Positions 26,929 through 36,590 of a stretch of DNA of 64,000 nt are shown here, one piece after another. Origin of the DNA: Sphingopyxis macrogoltabida (GTDB lineage Bacteria; Pseudomonadota; Alphaproteobacteria; Sphingomonadales; Sphingomonadaceae); the NCBI RefSeq assembly GCF_001307295.1, contig NZ_CP012700.1:3909001-3973000 (forward strand), read 5' to 3'. The notes below the pieces were generated by a model, which saw nothing but the letters and a program-made list of their open reading frames with translations, did not search any database and was not told the origin of the DNA. Each line of letters begins with the position of its first letter. Within the stretch, counting starts at the first letter, position 1. A program made the position numbers and the translations under genes.

Positions 26929-27286
26929 ATGTACCCGAAGAGGGCGCGATGGGCCCCCGATCCCTCTCGGTTCAGGCGTGTTTTACGGAAGTAGATGCAC
27001 CCGTCGCGATCCGCAATGCCTCAACAGTTTTCTAAGAAGGGTGCTTGCCTGAGCCTGTCGGCATGGCCGTGATTTGAACCATGTCGAGGCGGTTGCTGCG
27101 TCCTAATGAAGATCTCGGGACGCTGCGCAATTTCTCCGATATACCGAGTTGTTGCCGCGGCTGGCGCCCGTCGTCAGAAGCTGGGACCATTTGGCCGCTT
27201 GGACAGGGTTCAGCGGGGACGGGAATGGCCGGAATGGGGTGGGAAGCTGTCATTGCTAAAGCGCTGAAGTCGTGCGAAGTTGGGCA

Positions 27287-27844
27287 ATGTATAACATCGT
27301 GTTCAGAGTGTTATTGCCGATTGTTGCTTTACAGGGATGCACGCCCTTAGCAGATGAGCATGTACTGCTCGACGATGCATGCGCTGTCGCAGTCGCGCAT
27401 GCCGCCAGCTTCAAGCGCGATGAATCCCGGCCGATAGCGATTCGGCCAAGCCCTGTCTTTGGCACACCGACAGTCGGAGAGCTTGATGCGATTTTAGCGA
27501 AGATGCCGGATGCTAGCGGAGACCTTGGCGTGCTCTTAATGCGAAAAGCGGCAAAAGAGCAGGACGCTGTGGTCGTCGACCGATGCCCTTCCCTTAAAAT
27601 CTGGCTTTCGAATAGCAACGTAATTTCTAGCAATTCAGAAATAGACCGCCTCACCCGGAAAGAACCTTGGCCGGTGGCCGTTCTGACAATGTCGCTGCCA
27701 GCAGTTTCGGACGACGCTTCTACAGCGCTGATTTATGTCAGCGAGGATTGGGGAGGCCTTGCTGGCGGGACCTATGCTGTAACCTACCGGAAAGAAGCGG
27801 GAAAATGGATAGAGCGGGAGCGGGAACAACTCTCGATTAGCTGA
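27287..27844 (+). CDS. Hypothetical lipoprotein
   Basis: 185 residues from MYNIVFRVLLPIVALQGCTPLADE; the lipobox is ALQGC. The frame starts five codons earlier but the hydrophobic signal fits the ATG at 27287. The mature part has no motif I know; a C-terminal segment GGLAGGTYAVTYRKEAGKW looks like the end of a small beta-sheet domain. Composition is lower in GC than the surroundings (many A/T-ending codons), which hints at acquired DNA. Confidence 0.55.
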   Translation: MYNIVFRVLLPIVALQGCTPLADEHVLLDDACAVAVAHAASFKRDESRPIAIRPSPVFGTPTVGELDAILAKMPDASGDLGVLLMRKAAKEQDAVVVDRCPSLKIWLSNSNVISSNSEIDRLTRKEPWPVAVLTMSLPAVSDDASTALIYVSEDWGGLAGGTYAVTYRKEAGKWIEREREQLSIS

Positions 27845-28104
27845 ATGACCGCAATCGGTCGTTTCCGGTCATGGTAGCCGAATCGGCAATGACTGGTAGA
27901 ATGGGGGCGGGAAGCGGGCCGACGCTTTGGCGGCGGCGTTGGCACGTAAGCCGGGTTTGGATTCTTCCCCCAACGCACAAATTGAAATCGCCGGCCTCGC
28001 GGTCGCGAAAACGCATCGGCCAGTCCATCTGAATAACGCAAATGGCGGCGCCTGTGTCGGCCATGGTTAACTGCATTCTAAACTTTCAATGTCATTAATC
28101 GTGA

Positions 28105-29871
28105 ATGTCATGGCTCGTCGACAAGATTGCGATTGCGTTAGCGGGCTTGATCACTCTGTTGACCGCTTGCTTTCCCGCAATGGCCGCCGCGCCGACGACG
28201 AACATCGGAAGTTCCTGCTGGGCAGCCACATCGCTGTCGGAAGACCCGGTGGCTGCGTACAAGGCAACCCGGCAATGGCATTGCGGAAAACATGAATATT
28301 CTATCGAGGCCGAGCGGGTGTTGCTCCGCTTCGATATCACTCAACATGACGCTCCTCCACGCTACCTTTTCTCGAGAAGGGCAGCTCTGGAAGCGGTCCA
28401 CATCTTGTCGGTGGAGACCGGCGGCGCGGTCCACCGGACAACGATCCATGCAGACGCGCTTCTCAACTCACGCTACGGCGGATTCTTTAAAGCGGGCTTG
28501 CCGAAATTATCGCAGCAAACGCGACAAATCATCGTGGCCTTCGATCGACCAACCCATCGCATGACACTCGAGCAAGCCTATCTGACCTCGAAAGATGATA
28601 GCCAAAGCCCCGGCCAGACGCGCTTCCTGATCTTGTTGGCCGGCCTGGTCGGGATGTTGCTTATGCCGCTCATCTTCAATGCGGCCTTTTATCGCATATT
28701 GCGCGAGCCGTTCGTCCTCTGGCATTCGGCGCTTGCCGTTTCGCTGGTACTCACCATCCTGATATCATCGGGTCTTTCCCCCATCCTCCTCGGCCTTCCG
28801 GTCATGACGCTCAGCTGGATGGCCACGATGACCTTCGGCCTCTCGGTTGCGGCAGGTGCGATGTTCACATACAGCTTTGTCGAGCCGGGTTGCCTCCACG
28901 CAAAGCTGCGACACTCCCTGCCCTATTGCGCCGGGGCTGCCATTTTCCTGAGTCTGTTTCACGCCGCCTTCCCGTTTGTCGCACGGCCGGTCCAGTCGAC
29001 CATATATACCGCCGGGTTCGCCCCCATTCTCGCAATTTTCATCTGGTCGATGATCGACGCCCTCCGGCGCGGCAGCCGCGCAGCGAAATATCAGATGGTC
29101 GGTTGGGCGCCGATGGTCGCGGTCGGCCTGACAAGGCTCGTAACAGGTCTCCTGCCCTCGCTGGAAAGCGAGGACGCGATGTTGCTCTTCTATTGTGGCT
29201 GCGTGTTCGAAGTCATGTCGACTGCGATGGGCGTTGCCGATCGGTTCATGACCCTCAAGAAACAACGCGACCGCGCGCGCACGGAAGCCGAATTGCTCGA
29301 ACGCCTCTCCGAACGCGATTCGTTGACTGGATTGTTGAATCGCCGGGCGCTTGAGGAGCGCTACGCCGAACATCGCGGCGAGGGCTTCGACACCTTGGCG
29401 GTCCTTGATCTGGATCATTTCAAGCAGATCAACGATACTCACGGGCATGCCGTTGGCGATGCGGTACTCAAGGCGGTCGCCACGGCACTTCAACCCACCG
29501 CCGATGTGCTCGCCTACCGCCTCGGAGGCGAGGAATTTGTCCTCCTGCTACGCAGTGACAATGGCTTCGATCTGGCGGAGCGCCGAAGACAGGCGATTCC
29601 CGCTATGGTAGCCAAGGCTGTGTCAGGCCTTTCAGGGCCGGTAACGGCCAGTATGGGCGTCAGCGCGTTGGCGAGTGCGACTTCGAGCGAACCCGGATTC
29701 CGGTCGCAATTCGAGCGCGCAGACAAAATGCTCTATCAAGCCAAGGCGGCGGGCCGCAATCGCGTCGAGTTCGAAGGCCTTGGGAAACGCAAGCCGTCGT
29801 CCGGACATCCAGAAAATCGTTCCGGCGAATGTACTACGCGACTTCAGGCGAAAGCAATGCGCAACCGGTGA
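28105..29871 (+). CDS. Membrane diguanylate cyclase (7TM sensor plus GGDEF)
   Basis: 588 residues. A signal-like N-terminal hydrophobic segment and a periplasmic region (about 28-170) precede about seven membrane helices (FLILLAGLVGMLLMPLIF onward), the 7TMR-DISM layout. A GGDEF domain occupies about 390-565: DSLTGLLNRRALE, VLDLDHFKQINDTHGHAVGD and signature GGEEF (474-478), all consistent with an active cyclase making c-di-GMP. The product-inhibition RxxD site upstream of the signature is not seen. No EAL domain. It stands alone between intergenic regions; a link to the polysaccharide locus is possible but not shown. Confidence 0.88.
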   Translation: MSWLVDKIAIALAGLITLLTACFPAMAAAPTTNIGSSCWAATSLSEDPVAAYKATRQWHCGKHEYSIEAERVLLRFDITQHDAPPRYLFSRRAALEAVHILSVETGGAVHRTTIHADALLNSRYGGFFKAGLPKLSQQTRQIIVAFDRPTHRMTLEQAYLTSKDDSQSPGQTRFLILLAGLVGMLLMPLIFNAAFYRILREPFVLWHSALAVSLVLTILISSGLSPILLGLPVMTLSWMATMTFGLSVAAGAMFTYSFVEPGCLHAKLRHSLPYCAGAAIFLSLFHAAFPFVARPVQSTIYTAGFAPILAIFIWSMIDALRRGSRAAKYQMVGWAPMVAVGLTRLVTGLLPSLESEDAMLLFYCGCVFEVMSTAMGVADRFMTLKKQRDRARTEAELLERLSERDSLTGLLNRRALEERYAEHRGEGFDTLAVLDLDHFKQINDTHGHAVGDAVLKAVATALQPTADVLAYRLGGEEFVLLLRSDNGFDLAERRRQAIPAMVAKAVSGLSGPVTASMGVSALASATSSEPGFRSQFERADKMLYQAKAAGRNRVEFEGLGKRKPSSGHPENRSGECTTRLQAKAMRNR

Positions 29872-30360
29872 ATTTGGTCGATCGCAAAGAGGCAACGGAT
29901 CATCCGCCTGCTCCGGCAGCAAACGCTTGCCCTCAAGCAGCAAAGCGCTCGAACGAGGACCGCCATTCGAAATGGTGCGAGTAGGATGATGCCGCCGATC
30001 ATGAAGCCGCCAGCGTCCTCGATCTCGCTAACAATTGGACCATCCAAACGATTAATCGCACCGAGCTTGAAAAGCGATAGGAAGCTCCCCAGAATGACCC
30101 GTCCTGTCGCTGCTTCTGCAGTGCGCCGACAGGATGGAGGCGCTGACAGCCAGTCGGCGCCTCCGAATTCCGCGGCTCGCGCGCTTCAGCGAGCGGATAT
30201 GGGAGGGAGATGGCCAGGCCCCGGCCTAGCGAGTTGGTACACCACCGCGCGCCAGCGATAGCCCAAGCAAATATTTGCGTCGCATTACCTCGCCATAGAT
30301 TTCCTTACTTTTCTAACAGCAGCCGTTGACCGGAATCCCGCGCCTGACCATGCAGATCTA
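29872..30360. other. Stretch without a supported gene
   Basis: A minus-strand frame at about 29940-30110 reads RVILGSFLSLFKLG, then DAGGFMIGGIILLAP, which could be a fragment of a membrane protein, but no start or clear family is visible. Nothing else is seen. Confidence 0.3.
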
Positions 30361-30693
30361 ATGAAATATATTATCGACTTTTACCGCCCACTCAGCGGCG
30401 AAATAGCGAGCATGACCGGAGCGTCAGACAGCCTCGCCCATGTTCACGGCGGCATGGCGATACTGATCCTTGCCAGGATCATCACCCGCCGGTCACTCGC
30501 AACCTGGGGACCCTTTCTTTTCGTTCTGACGGCAGCAGTGATGAAGGAAATTGCCGACAGAATTGCGCACGGGGCGTGGCGGATGCCAGATTCGGTGTTC
30601 GACATCATCAACACGATATTCTGGCAGTGGATATTGATGATGGGCCTTCGCTGGCGCCGCGCCCATCCCGATCGCGCGGCAAGCCAGGACTAG
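30361..30693 (+). CDS. Small membrane protein of unknown function
   Basis: 110 residues. Two to three hydrophobic segments (GGMAILILARIITRRS, WGPFLFVLTAAVMKEIADR, IFWQWILMMGLRW). The pattern HVHGGMAILILAR ... DSVFDIINTIFWQ occurs in small VanZ-like or uncharacterised sphingomonad membrane proteins, without known function. Start and stop are clear, and the flanks are gene-free. Confidence 0.6.
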   Translation: MKYIIDFYRPLSGEIASMTGASDSLAHVHGGMAILILARIITRRSLATWGPFLFVLTAAVMKEIADRIAHGAWRMPDSVFDIINTIFWQWILMMGLRWRRAHPDRAASQD

Positions 30694-30994
30694 GCGCGGT
30701 CTCCTCCAGCGTTTCGTGCTCCGCCATCGGTCAGATCAAGTGGTGAGCAAACCCCGGTTTGCAAGCGAACCGAAGACACGAATAGAGAAGATAGCTGCGG
30801 TTCGATGGAGTGATTGCTCCATTGCCACATAATCTGCTAGCGGGCCGCCGCGTGACCACGGGGAATCTGATCTGCATGGGCGATCAGAAGAGGCGAAAGT
30901 CCCCTTGAGACCTAGCGCCGTGGCGCTATTTCAACCGGACAAAATGAGGTTAGCCTGCTACCACAAGCTAATCACTCATTTGCTATGGACAGGA
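30694..30994. other. Gene-free stretch
   Basis: About 300 bp between convergent genes. No gene, tRNA or strong terminator is seen. Confidence 0.3.
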
Positions 30995-31231
30995 TCAGGC
31001 GCTCACCGGGTCGTCATTGTCGTCGAGCAAAAGCACAACGCCGATAACCGCAGCGAGTGCCAGCAATACATATAGCCACGTCGAGTCGCCGTTGAACTCA
31101 CTCTGGTCTTCCGTGGTCGAGGTGGCGCGAACACCTTCGACCATAGTCGCAGGTGCCGCCGAAGCAGCAATCGGCGCCGCCGCCAGCGACGTTGCGGCAA
31201 GGGCGATTACGGCCTTTGAGATAACATTCAT
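30995..31231 (-). CDS. Small exported protein with C-terminal membrane helix
   Basis: 78 residues from MNVISKAVIALAAT (an ATG four codons upstream is possible). A signal peptide ends near AASAAPA, a short Thr/Glu-rich part follows, and WLYVLLALAAVIGVVLLLDDNDDPVSA ends the protein with one helix and acidic residues. The VVLLLDD-N-DD ending is common in small sphingomonad surface proteins of unknown role. Confidence 0.6.
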   Translation of the reverse strand: MNVISKAVIALAATSLAAAPIAASAAPATMVEGVRATSTTEDQSEFNGDSTWLYVLLALAAVIGVVLLLDDNDDPVSA

Positions 31232-31459
31232 TAGAATCTCCATCCACAGCTTGCGGCGTCAATATATTCGTATCCCACAAGACAGCAATGTTTCTTTGCA
31301 CCCGAATCGCGGCTGTTTCTTTCGGCAAGACAGGGTTAGCCGCCGTACATACTGCCGTTTTCGCGATCGCAATCTGCAACCAAATCAACTTCGGCTTCAC
31401 CTCTGTCCATCTATAGATTCTCGATTGCAGCCAAGCCACGCTTTTGCTAGCGGCCCGCC

Positions 31460-31650
31460 CCGTGACCTCAGGTTCCCCGGCAACGGGGATGAAAAGGGAA
31501 GTCCGGTAAAGCCGGCGCTGCCCCCGCAACTGTCGTCGGTGAGGTGGATGCGAACATGCCACTGGAACATCGGTTCCGGGAAGGCCGCGTCCTCCGATGA
31601 TCCGGCAAGCCAGGAGACCTGCCCGAGCGTCGCCGTTATCTGTCGCGGGC
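31460..31650 (+). promoter_or_regulatory. Cobalamin (B12) riboswitch
   Basis: The conserved core is visible: GAAAAGGGAA, then GTAAAGCCGGCGCTGCCCCC and GCAACTGT, then GCCACTGG, then GGGAAGG and AAGCCAGGAGACCTGCC near 31606-31624. It sits about 65 bp before btuB. Binding of cobalamin normally lowers expression of the downstream uptake genes by hiding the ribosome site or ending transcription. Confidence 0.92.
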
Positions 31651-31716
31651 GGGGTGTACCGGCGGCAGGCGAGGTTCCTCGCGTGACGGCAAGGCCGTTA
31701 CGTTGGAGGGACTATA

Positions 31717-33669
31717 ATGCATATTGCTGTTTATCGTGCGAGCCTGTCGGCGCTCGCCATCGCCGCGGCATCGCCCGCATTCGCCCAGGCGAACCCCGAC
31801 CTCGCGACCACCGACGAAGCCGGCGACACGATCGTCGTCACCGCGTCGCGTTCGGGCGAAGGCGTCCGCGTCGATCAGCTCGGCTCGTCGGTCACCGTGC
31901 TCGACGCCAAGACAATCGAAAACCGTCAGACGCGGGTGCTGTCGGACGTCCTGCGCGACGTGCCGGGCGTCGCCGTCAGCCGGCTTGGCGCGATCGGCGG
32001 GCAGACGCAGCTTCGCATCCGCGGCACTGAGGGCAATCATGTCCTGACGCTGATCGACGGCATCGAGGTGTCCGATCCGTTCAACGGCGAATATGATTTC
32101 GGCACCCTGATCGCCTCGCCCGCCGCGCGGATCGAGGTACTGCGCGGCCAGCAATCTTCGCTTTACGGGTCGGATGCGATCGGCGGCGTCGTTCACTATA
32201 TCACGCTGACCGGCGCAGAAGCGCCCGGGATCAGCGCCCGCGCCGAAGGCGGCTCGTTCGAGACCTTCTCGGGCGATGTGCGCGTCGCGGGGGTCAGTGG
32301 CGATCTCGATTATGCCGTTTCGGGCACCTATCTCCACACCGGCGGTTCGCCGACCGCACGCTTCGGCACCCGCGACATCGGGTCGGACAATGTCGGCGTC
32401 AGCGGCAAGCTGATCTGGTCGCCGTCGGAGAGCCTCAAACTGACCGGCGTCGCGCGCTACGGCTATACCGATGCCGACAGCAACAACAGCGAGTTCGATG
32501 GCACCAGCCCGCGCTATGGCTTCATCGTCGACAGCCCCGGCACCTATTTCACCAGCCAGTCCTTCCACGGCCTGCTGCGCGCCGAGTTTACCGCGCTCGA
32601 CGGCCGCTGGACCAACGCGCTGACCGGCCAGGTCACCGACACGGTGCGCAAAAGCTATTCGGCGTTCGGCCGCGACGGCGGCAGCGAAGGGCGCCGTTAC
32701 AAGGGCTCGTTCGAATCGAGCCTGCGCTTCGGTACCGATACCGTCGTCCACCGGCTGACCGCGGCGGTCGACGTCGAACGCGAGGAATTCCGCAATACCA
32801 CCCCCTCGCCCTTCGTCTTCCAGGGCAAGCGCGACACCGACAATGTGGGCTTCGTCGGACAGTATGAGCTGCTCGCGGGCGACGCCTTCGCGCTCGGCGC
32901 CTCGGTGCGTCACGACGAGAACGACCGGTTCGACGACGCAACGACCTTCCGCATCCAGTCGAGCTACAAGCTGCCCACCGGCACGCGGATCCGCGGCGCC
33001 TATGGCACCGGGGTAAAGAACCCGGGCTATTACGAGCTTTACGGTTATTCGGACGGCGTGTTCATCGGCAATCCCGACCTCCGGCCCGAAAAGTCGAAGG
33101 GCTGGGAAGCCGGCATCGAACAGACGATCGACGACAATCAGGCGACGATCGGCGTCACCTATTTCGACAACAAGCTGAAGGGCGAGATCTACACGACCTA
33201 CCCCGCCCCCGATTTCACCGCGACCCCTGCGAACCGCACGACGACGTCGAAGCAGCGCGGCGTCGAAGTGTTCGCGTCGGCGCGCCCGATCCCGCAGATC
33301 GAACTCGACCTAGCCTACACCTGGCTGAAGGCGCGCGAGAACGGTGCGGTCGAGGTCCGCCGGCCGAAGCATGTCGCCAGCTTCAACGCGACGATCTTCA
33401 GCAAGGACGAGCGCTTTTCGACGACGCTGACGCTGCGCTATAACGGTCGCCAGACCGATGTCGCCTTCCTCGACCCGATCTTCTTCGCGCCGACCACCGT
33501 GTCGCTGAAGGAATATGTGCTGGTGAACCTCAACGCCAACTACAAGCTGACCGACGCCATCTCGGTCTTCGCCCGCGTCGAAAATCTCGCGGACGAGGAT
33601 TATGAGGAAGTCTTCAGCTACCGCACGCAGGGCCGCGCGGCCTATGGCGGCGTGCGCGTCAGCTTCTGA
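31717..33669 (+). CDS. btuB: TonB-dependent vitamin B12 receptor BtuB
   Basis: 650 residues with signal peptide (ALAIAAASPAFA). A TonB-box-like segment (GDTIVVTASR) is followed by a plug (VLSDVLRDVPGVAVS, LRIRGTEGNHVLTLIDGIE, YGSDAIGGVVHYIT) and a barrel ending YGGVRVSF with the terminal Phe. Its placement after a cobalamin riboswitch and before periplasmic-binding, permease and ATPase genes fixes the role: outer-membrane uptake of cobalamin or cobinamide. Its stop overlaps the btuF start by one base. Confidence 0.93.
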   Translation: MHIAVYRASLSALAIAAASPAFAQANPDLATTDEAGDTIVVTASRSGEGVRVDQLGSSVTVLDAKTIENRQTRVLSDVLRDVPGVAVSRLGAIGGQTQLRIRGTEGNHVLTLIDGIEVSDPFNGEYDFGTLIASPAARIEVLRGQQSSLYGSDAIGGVVHYITLTGAEAPGISARAEGGSFETFSGDVRVAGVSGDLDYAVSGTYLHTGGSPTARFGTRDIGSDNVGVSGKLIWSPSESLKLTGVARYGYTDADSNNSEFDGTSPRYGFIVDSPGTYFTSQSFHGLLRAEFTALDGRWTNALTGQVTDTVRKSYSAFGRDGGSEGRRYKGSFESSLRFGTDTVVHRLTAAVDVEREEFRNTTPSPFVFQGKRDTDNVGFVGQYELLAGDAFALGASVRHDENDRFDDATTFRIQSSYKLPTGTRIRGAYGTGVKNPGYYELYGYSDGVFIGNPDLRPEKSKGWEAGIEQTIDDNQATIGVTYFDNKLKGEIYTTYPAPDFTATPANRTTTSKQRGVEVFASARPIPQIELDLAYTWLKARENGAVEVRRPKHVASFNATIFSKDERFSTTLTLRYNGRQTDVAFLDPIFFAPTTVSLKEYVLVNLNANYKLTDAISVFARVENLADEDYEEVFSYRTQGRAAYGGVRVSF

Positions 33670-34487
33670 TGCGATCGGCGGCGGCTCTCGCAATGCTGGC
33701 GGTCCTGACGGGCTGCCAGCAGCGCGCGCCGCTGCCCGAACGCCGCGGCGTCGTCAGCATCGATTTCTGCGCCGACCAGATGGTGCTGGGATTGCTGCCG
33801 CGCGAGCGGGTGCGCGCCGTGTCGTTCGAGGCGGAAAGCGACGCCGGCTTCGCGGCGCCTCGCGCTCGCGGTCTCTCGCGGCTGCGCCCGCAAATCGAGG
33901 ATATCGCCGCACTTCGCCCCGCAATCGTCGTTCGTTCCTTCCGCGGCGACGCCCGGCTCGACCGGCAGCTACGCGCGATGGGAATCCGCGTCGTCCAGCT
34001 CGGCTATGCCGGAACGCTCGGCGACGTCGCAGGCGACATGCGGCGCGTCGCCGCCGAACTGGATGCGGAAACAAAGGCGGCGGCGTTGCTTGCCGGCTAT
34101 GATGCAGAACTGGCGGCGGCGCGCGGCACGGCGGCACCGACACAGAGCGCGCTCTATGTGACGCCCGGCGATGTCACCACCGGCCCGGGTTCGTTCGTCG
34201 CGGATGTCATCGCCGCTGCGGGACTGAAGTCCTATCGCGAACAGCCGGGGTGGGGCACGCTGCCGCTCGAGGAGATGGTTCGCCGTCCGCCCGATGTGGT
34301 CTTCCGCGCCTTCTACGACAGCGCCCGTTACCGGCAGGATCGCTGGTCATCGTCCCTCCATCCCGTCGTCGCCCAAGCGTCGCGTCGGGCAGAAGAGGTC
34401 GAAGTGCCGGGAAGCTGGCTCGCCTGCGGCAATTGGCTTGCGGGTCATGCCGTCGCAAGGCTTGCGAAGGCGCGAAAGGAAGGCTGA
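33669..34487 (+). CDS. btuF: Cobalamin ABC transporter, substrate-binding protein
   Basis: 272 residues with lipobox LTGCQQ. Periplasmic-binding fold of the BtuF/FecB class: VVSIDFCADQMVLGLLPRER, then a helical backbone and PGSFVADVIAAAGLKSY in the second lobe. It delivers the corrinoid from the periplasm to BtuC. The stop overlaps the btuC start (TGATG), so translation is coupled. Confidence 0.88.
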   Translation: MRSAAALAMLAVLTGCQQRAPLPERRGVVSIDFCADQMVLGLLPRERVRAVSFEAESDAGFAAPRARGLSRLRPQIEDIAALRPAIVVRSFRGDARLDRQLRAMGIRVVQLGYAGTLGDVAGDMRRVAAELDAETKAAALLAGYDAELAAARGTAAPTQSALYVTPGDVTTGPGSFVADVIAAAGLKSYREQPGWGTLPLEEMVRRPPDVVFRAFYDSARYRQDRWSSSLHPVVAQASRRAEEVEVPGSWLACGNWLAGHAVARLAKARKEG

Positions 34488-35470
34488 TGCGGCGCACCAA
34501 CATCCTGCTCGCGGCGCTGCTCGTATTCATCGCCATGGCGGCGCTGATGACCGGCCCCGATGGCGTTACGCCGCACCTGCTGTTCGACTGGGCGACGGGA
34601 AGCGACCCGGCAGCAGCGACCATCGTCGCCGACATCCGCCTGCCGCGCGTGCTGAGCGCGGCGATCGTCGGAGCGGCGCTGGCGGTTTGCGGCGCCGCGC
34701 TGCAAGCACTGACGCGCAATCCGCTCGCCGAACCCGGCATCCTCGGCGTATCATCGGGCGCGACGCTCGGCGCGACGCTGACGCTCTATTTCGGCCTGTC
34801 GGCACTCTGGTCGTGGGCGCTGCCGGTTGGCGCGATCGTCGGCGCCGGGCTGGTCACCGCGCTGCTCGCTTCGGCGGCGGTGCGAACGCGCGGCATGGCG
34901 ACACTGATCCTGATCGGCGTCGGCCTGTCGAGCCTGACCGGGGCACTGATGGCGCTGATCCTCAATTTCGCACCCAACCCTTTTTCGCTGTCCGACCTCG
35001 TCACCTGGACGCTCGGGTCGGTCGCCAACCGCTCGCTGTCCGATCTCGGGCTGACGGTGCCGTTCATGGCGGCCGGGATGGCGCTGCTGCTGACCCAGCG
35101 CCGGCAGCTTTCGCTGCTTTCGATCGGCGAGGAGGCCGCGATCGCGCACGGTCTCGACTATCGCCGCACGCAGCTCATCGTCGTCATCGCCACCGGCCTC
35201 GCGACGGGAGCGTCGGTCGCGCTTGCCGGATCGGTCGGCTTCGTCGGGATCGTCGCCCCACATCTCGTGCGGCCATGGGCCGGACACGATCCCGGCCGGA
35301 CGCTGGTACCGGCGGCGCTGGCCGGCGCAATCATGCTGATCGCCGCCGACATGCTCGTCCGGCTGCTCCCGACCGACACCGAATTGCGGCTCGGCGTGGT
35401 TGCCGCGCTGGCCGGCGCGCCGATCTTCCTGCTCATCGTGCTGCGACGGGGAAATGTGCGCCATGACTGA
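34487..35470 (+). CDS. btuC: Cobalamin ABC transporter, permease
   Basis: 327 residues from MRRTNILLAALLVF. FecCD-type permease with about ten helices and the family hallmarks ADIRLPRVLSAAIVGAALAV, NPLAEPGILGVSSGA, GLDYRRTQ and GSVGFVGIVAPHLVR. An upstream in-frame extension is btuF shadow. It overlaps btuD by 8 bp. Confidence 0.93.
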   Translation: MRRTNILLAALLVFIAMAALMTGPDGVTPHLLFDWATGSDPAAATIVADIRLPRVLSAAIVGAALAVCGAALQALTRNPLAEPGILGVSSGATLGATLTLYFGLSALWSWALPVGAIVGAGLVTALLASAAVRTRGMATLILIGVGLSSLTGALMALILNFAPNPFSLSDLVTWTLGSVANRSLSDLGLTVPFMAAGMALLLTQRRQLSLLSIGEEAAIAHGLDYRRTQLIVVIATGLATGASVALAGSVGFVGIVAPHLVRPWAGHDPGRTLVPAALAGAIMLIAADMLVRLLPTDTELRLGVVAALAGAPIFLLIVLRRGNVRHD

Positions 35471-36227
35471 TCTTGCCGCACGCAACGTCGCGATCGCCGG
35501 GCGGCTCGGCAGCACCGACTTCACCCTGTCGCCAGGGGAACTGGTCGCCATCGTTGGCCCCAATGGTTCGGGAAAGAGCAGCCTGCTTCGCATTCTCGCG
35601 GGCCTGCTGCGCCCGGACAGCGGGACGGTTTCGCTCGACAATCTGGCCCTCGACAGCCTCGATCTGCTCACACGCGCACGCGCGCTTGCCTATCTGCCCC
35701 AGCGCGCCGAGGTGGCGTGGCCGATCCTCGTCGCCGACATGGTCGCACTCGGCCGTTATGCCTTCGGCGCGGAAGACATGAAGCGAAATATTGCGCCGGG
35801 GCACTGGCTGGAGGAGGTCGGCTGCGAAGCCTTGGCAAGCCGCTCGACCGCGACGCTTTCGGGGGGCGAACTGGCGCTGGTCGCGCTCGCCCGTACATTC
35901 GCTGCCGAAACGCCGCTGTTGCTGCTGGACGAGCCGACCGCCGCACTCGACCCAAAACGCCAGATCGACACGATGGCGCGGCTTGCGAAGCGGAGGCGCG
36001 ACGGCCGCGGAATCGCCGTTGTGCTCCACGATCTCAACCTCGCCGCGCAGTTTGCCGATCGGATCGTCTGGATGATGGGCGGGCGCATCGAGGCCGAAAC
36101 GCCCCCCGAGCCCGCGGCGCTGACGGCCAATGCGGCAGCTATATTCGGCGCCGAAGTGCACGTCGAAGTCGACGACGACGAACGCGTCCGCTCCGTCGCG
36201 ATCTGCGGCGGTTCCCAGAACAACTGA
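35463..36227 (+). CDS. btuD: Cobalamin ABC transporter, ATPase
   Basis: 254 residues. Walker A GPNGSGKSS (about 36-44), ABC signature LSGGE, Walker B LLLLDEP with TAALDPKRQ, and H-loop VLHDLN. Completes the BtuCD-F importer of the riboswitch-controlled operon. No cobalamin salvage gene follows. Confidence 0.92.
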   Translation: MTDLAARNVAIAGRLGSTDFTLSPGELVAIVGPNGSGKSSLLRILAGLLRPDSGTVSLDNLALDSLDLLTRARALAYLPQRAEVAWPILVADMVALGRYAFGAEDMKRNIAPGHWLEEVGCEALASRSTATLSGGELALVALARTFAAETPLLLLDEPTAALDPKRQIDTMARLAKRRRDGRGIAVVLHDLNLAAQFADRIVWMMGGRIEAETPPEPAALTANAAAIFGAEVHVEVDDDERVRSVAICGGSQNN

Positions 36228-36590
36228 GCTCATAGCCCTTTCAAATGAACCGGTCAGCTGTGCGCGAGATCACAGCATGGCAGTAATCCCCATCTCATGA
36301 CGATTCGACGAAACGAGGATCGGGCAGGAATTGTTCGCGGCAACACATCGGGAGCGGGATCGTTTTTCCCCGTCGCGAGTTGTAAGCGCCGCAGAAGGCG
36401 ATCGGGATGCGGGGGCAAGGTTTACCGTTACATATTGAGTTATGTTGCCGTCCCGTTTATGGGACGGGCATTGTTCGTCGTGAACTTGTCTCGATTGAAC
36501 GCAGGGTCGCCGCAGGGAAATATTCCTGCAATCTGCTATACTCTATCCCGCGCCTTCCGGCAGGGATCCATAGAAAGCGGTTGGCGATAG
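36228..36590. other. Intergenic region with probable promoter of the polysaccharide locus
   Basis: No supported gene. TATACT at 36537-36542 could be a -10 element, about 50 bp before the first polysaccharide gene; the -35 is not clear. An imperfect palindrome lies just upstream (see 36512-36529). Confidence 0.4.
36512..36529. promoter_or_regulatory. Operator-like palindrome before the polysaccharide locus
   Basis: GCAGGGAAATATTCCTGC is an 18-bp inverted repeat with seven of nine positions matching. It ends 7 bp before the candidate -10, where a bound regulator could block or aid RNA polymerase. It may be chance. Confidence 0.3.
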
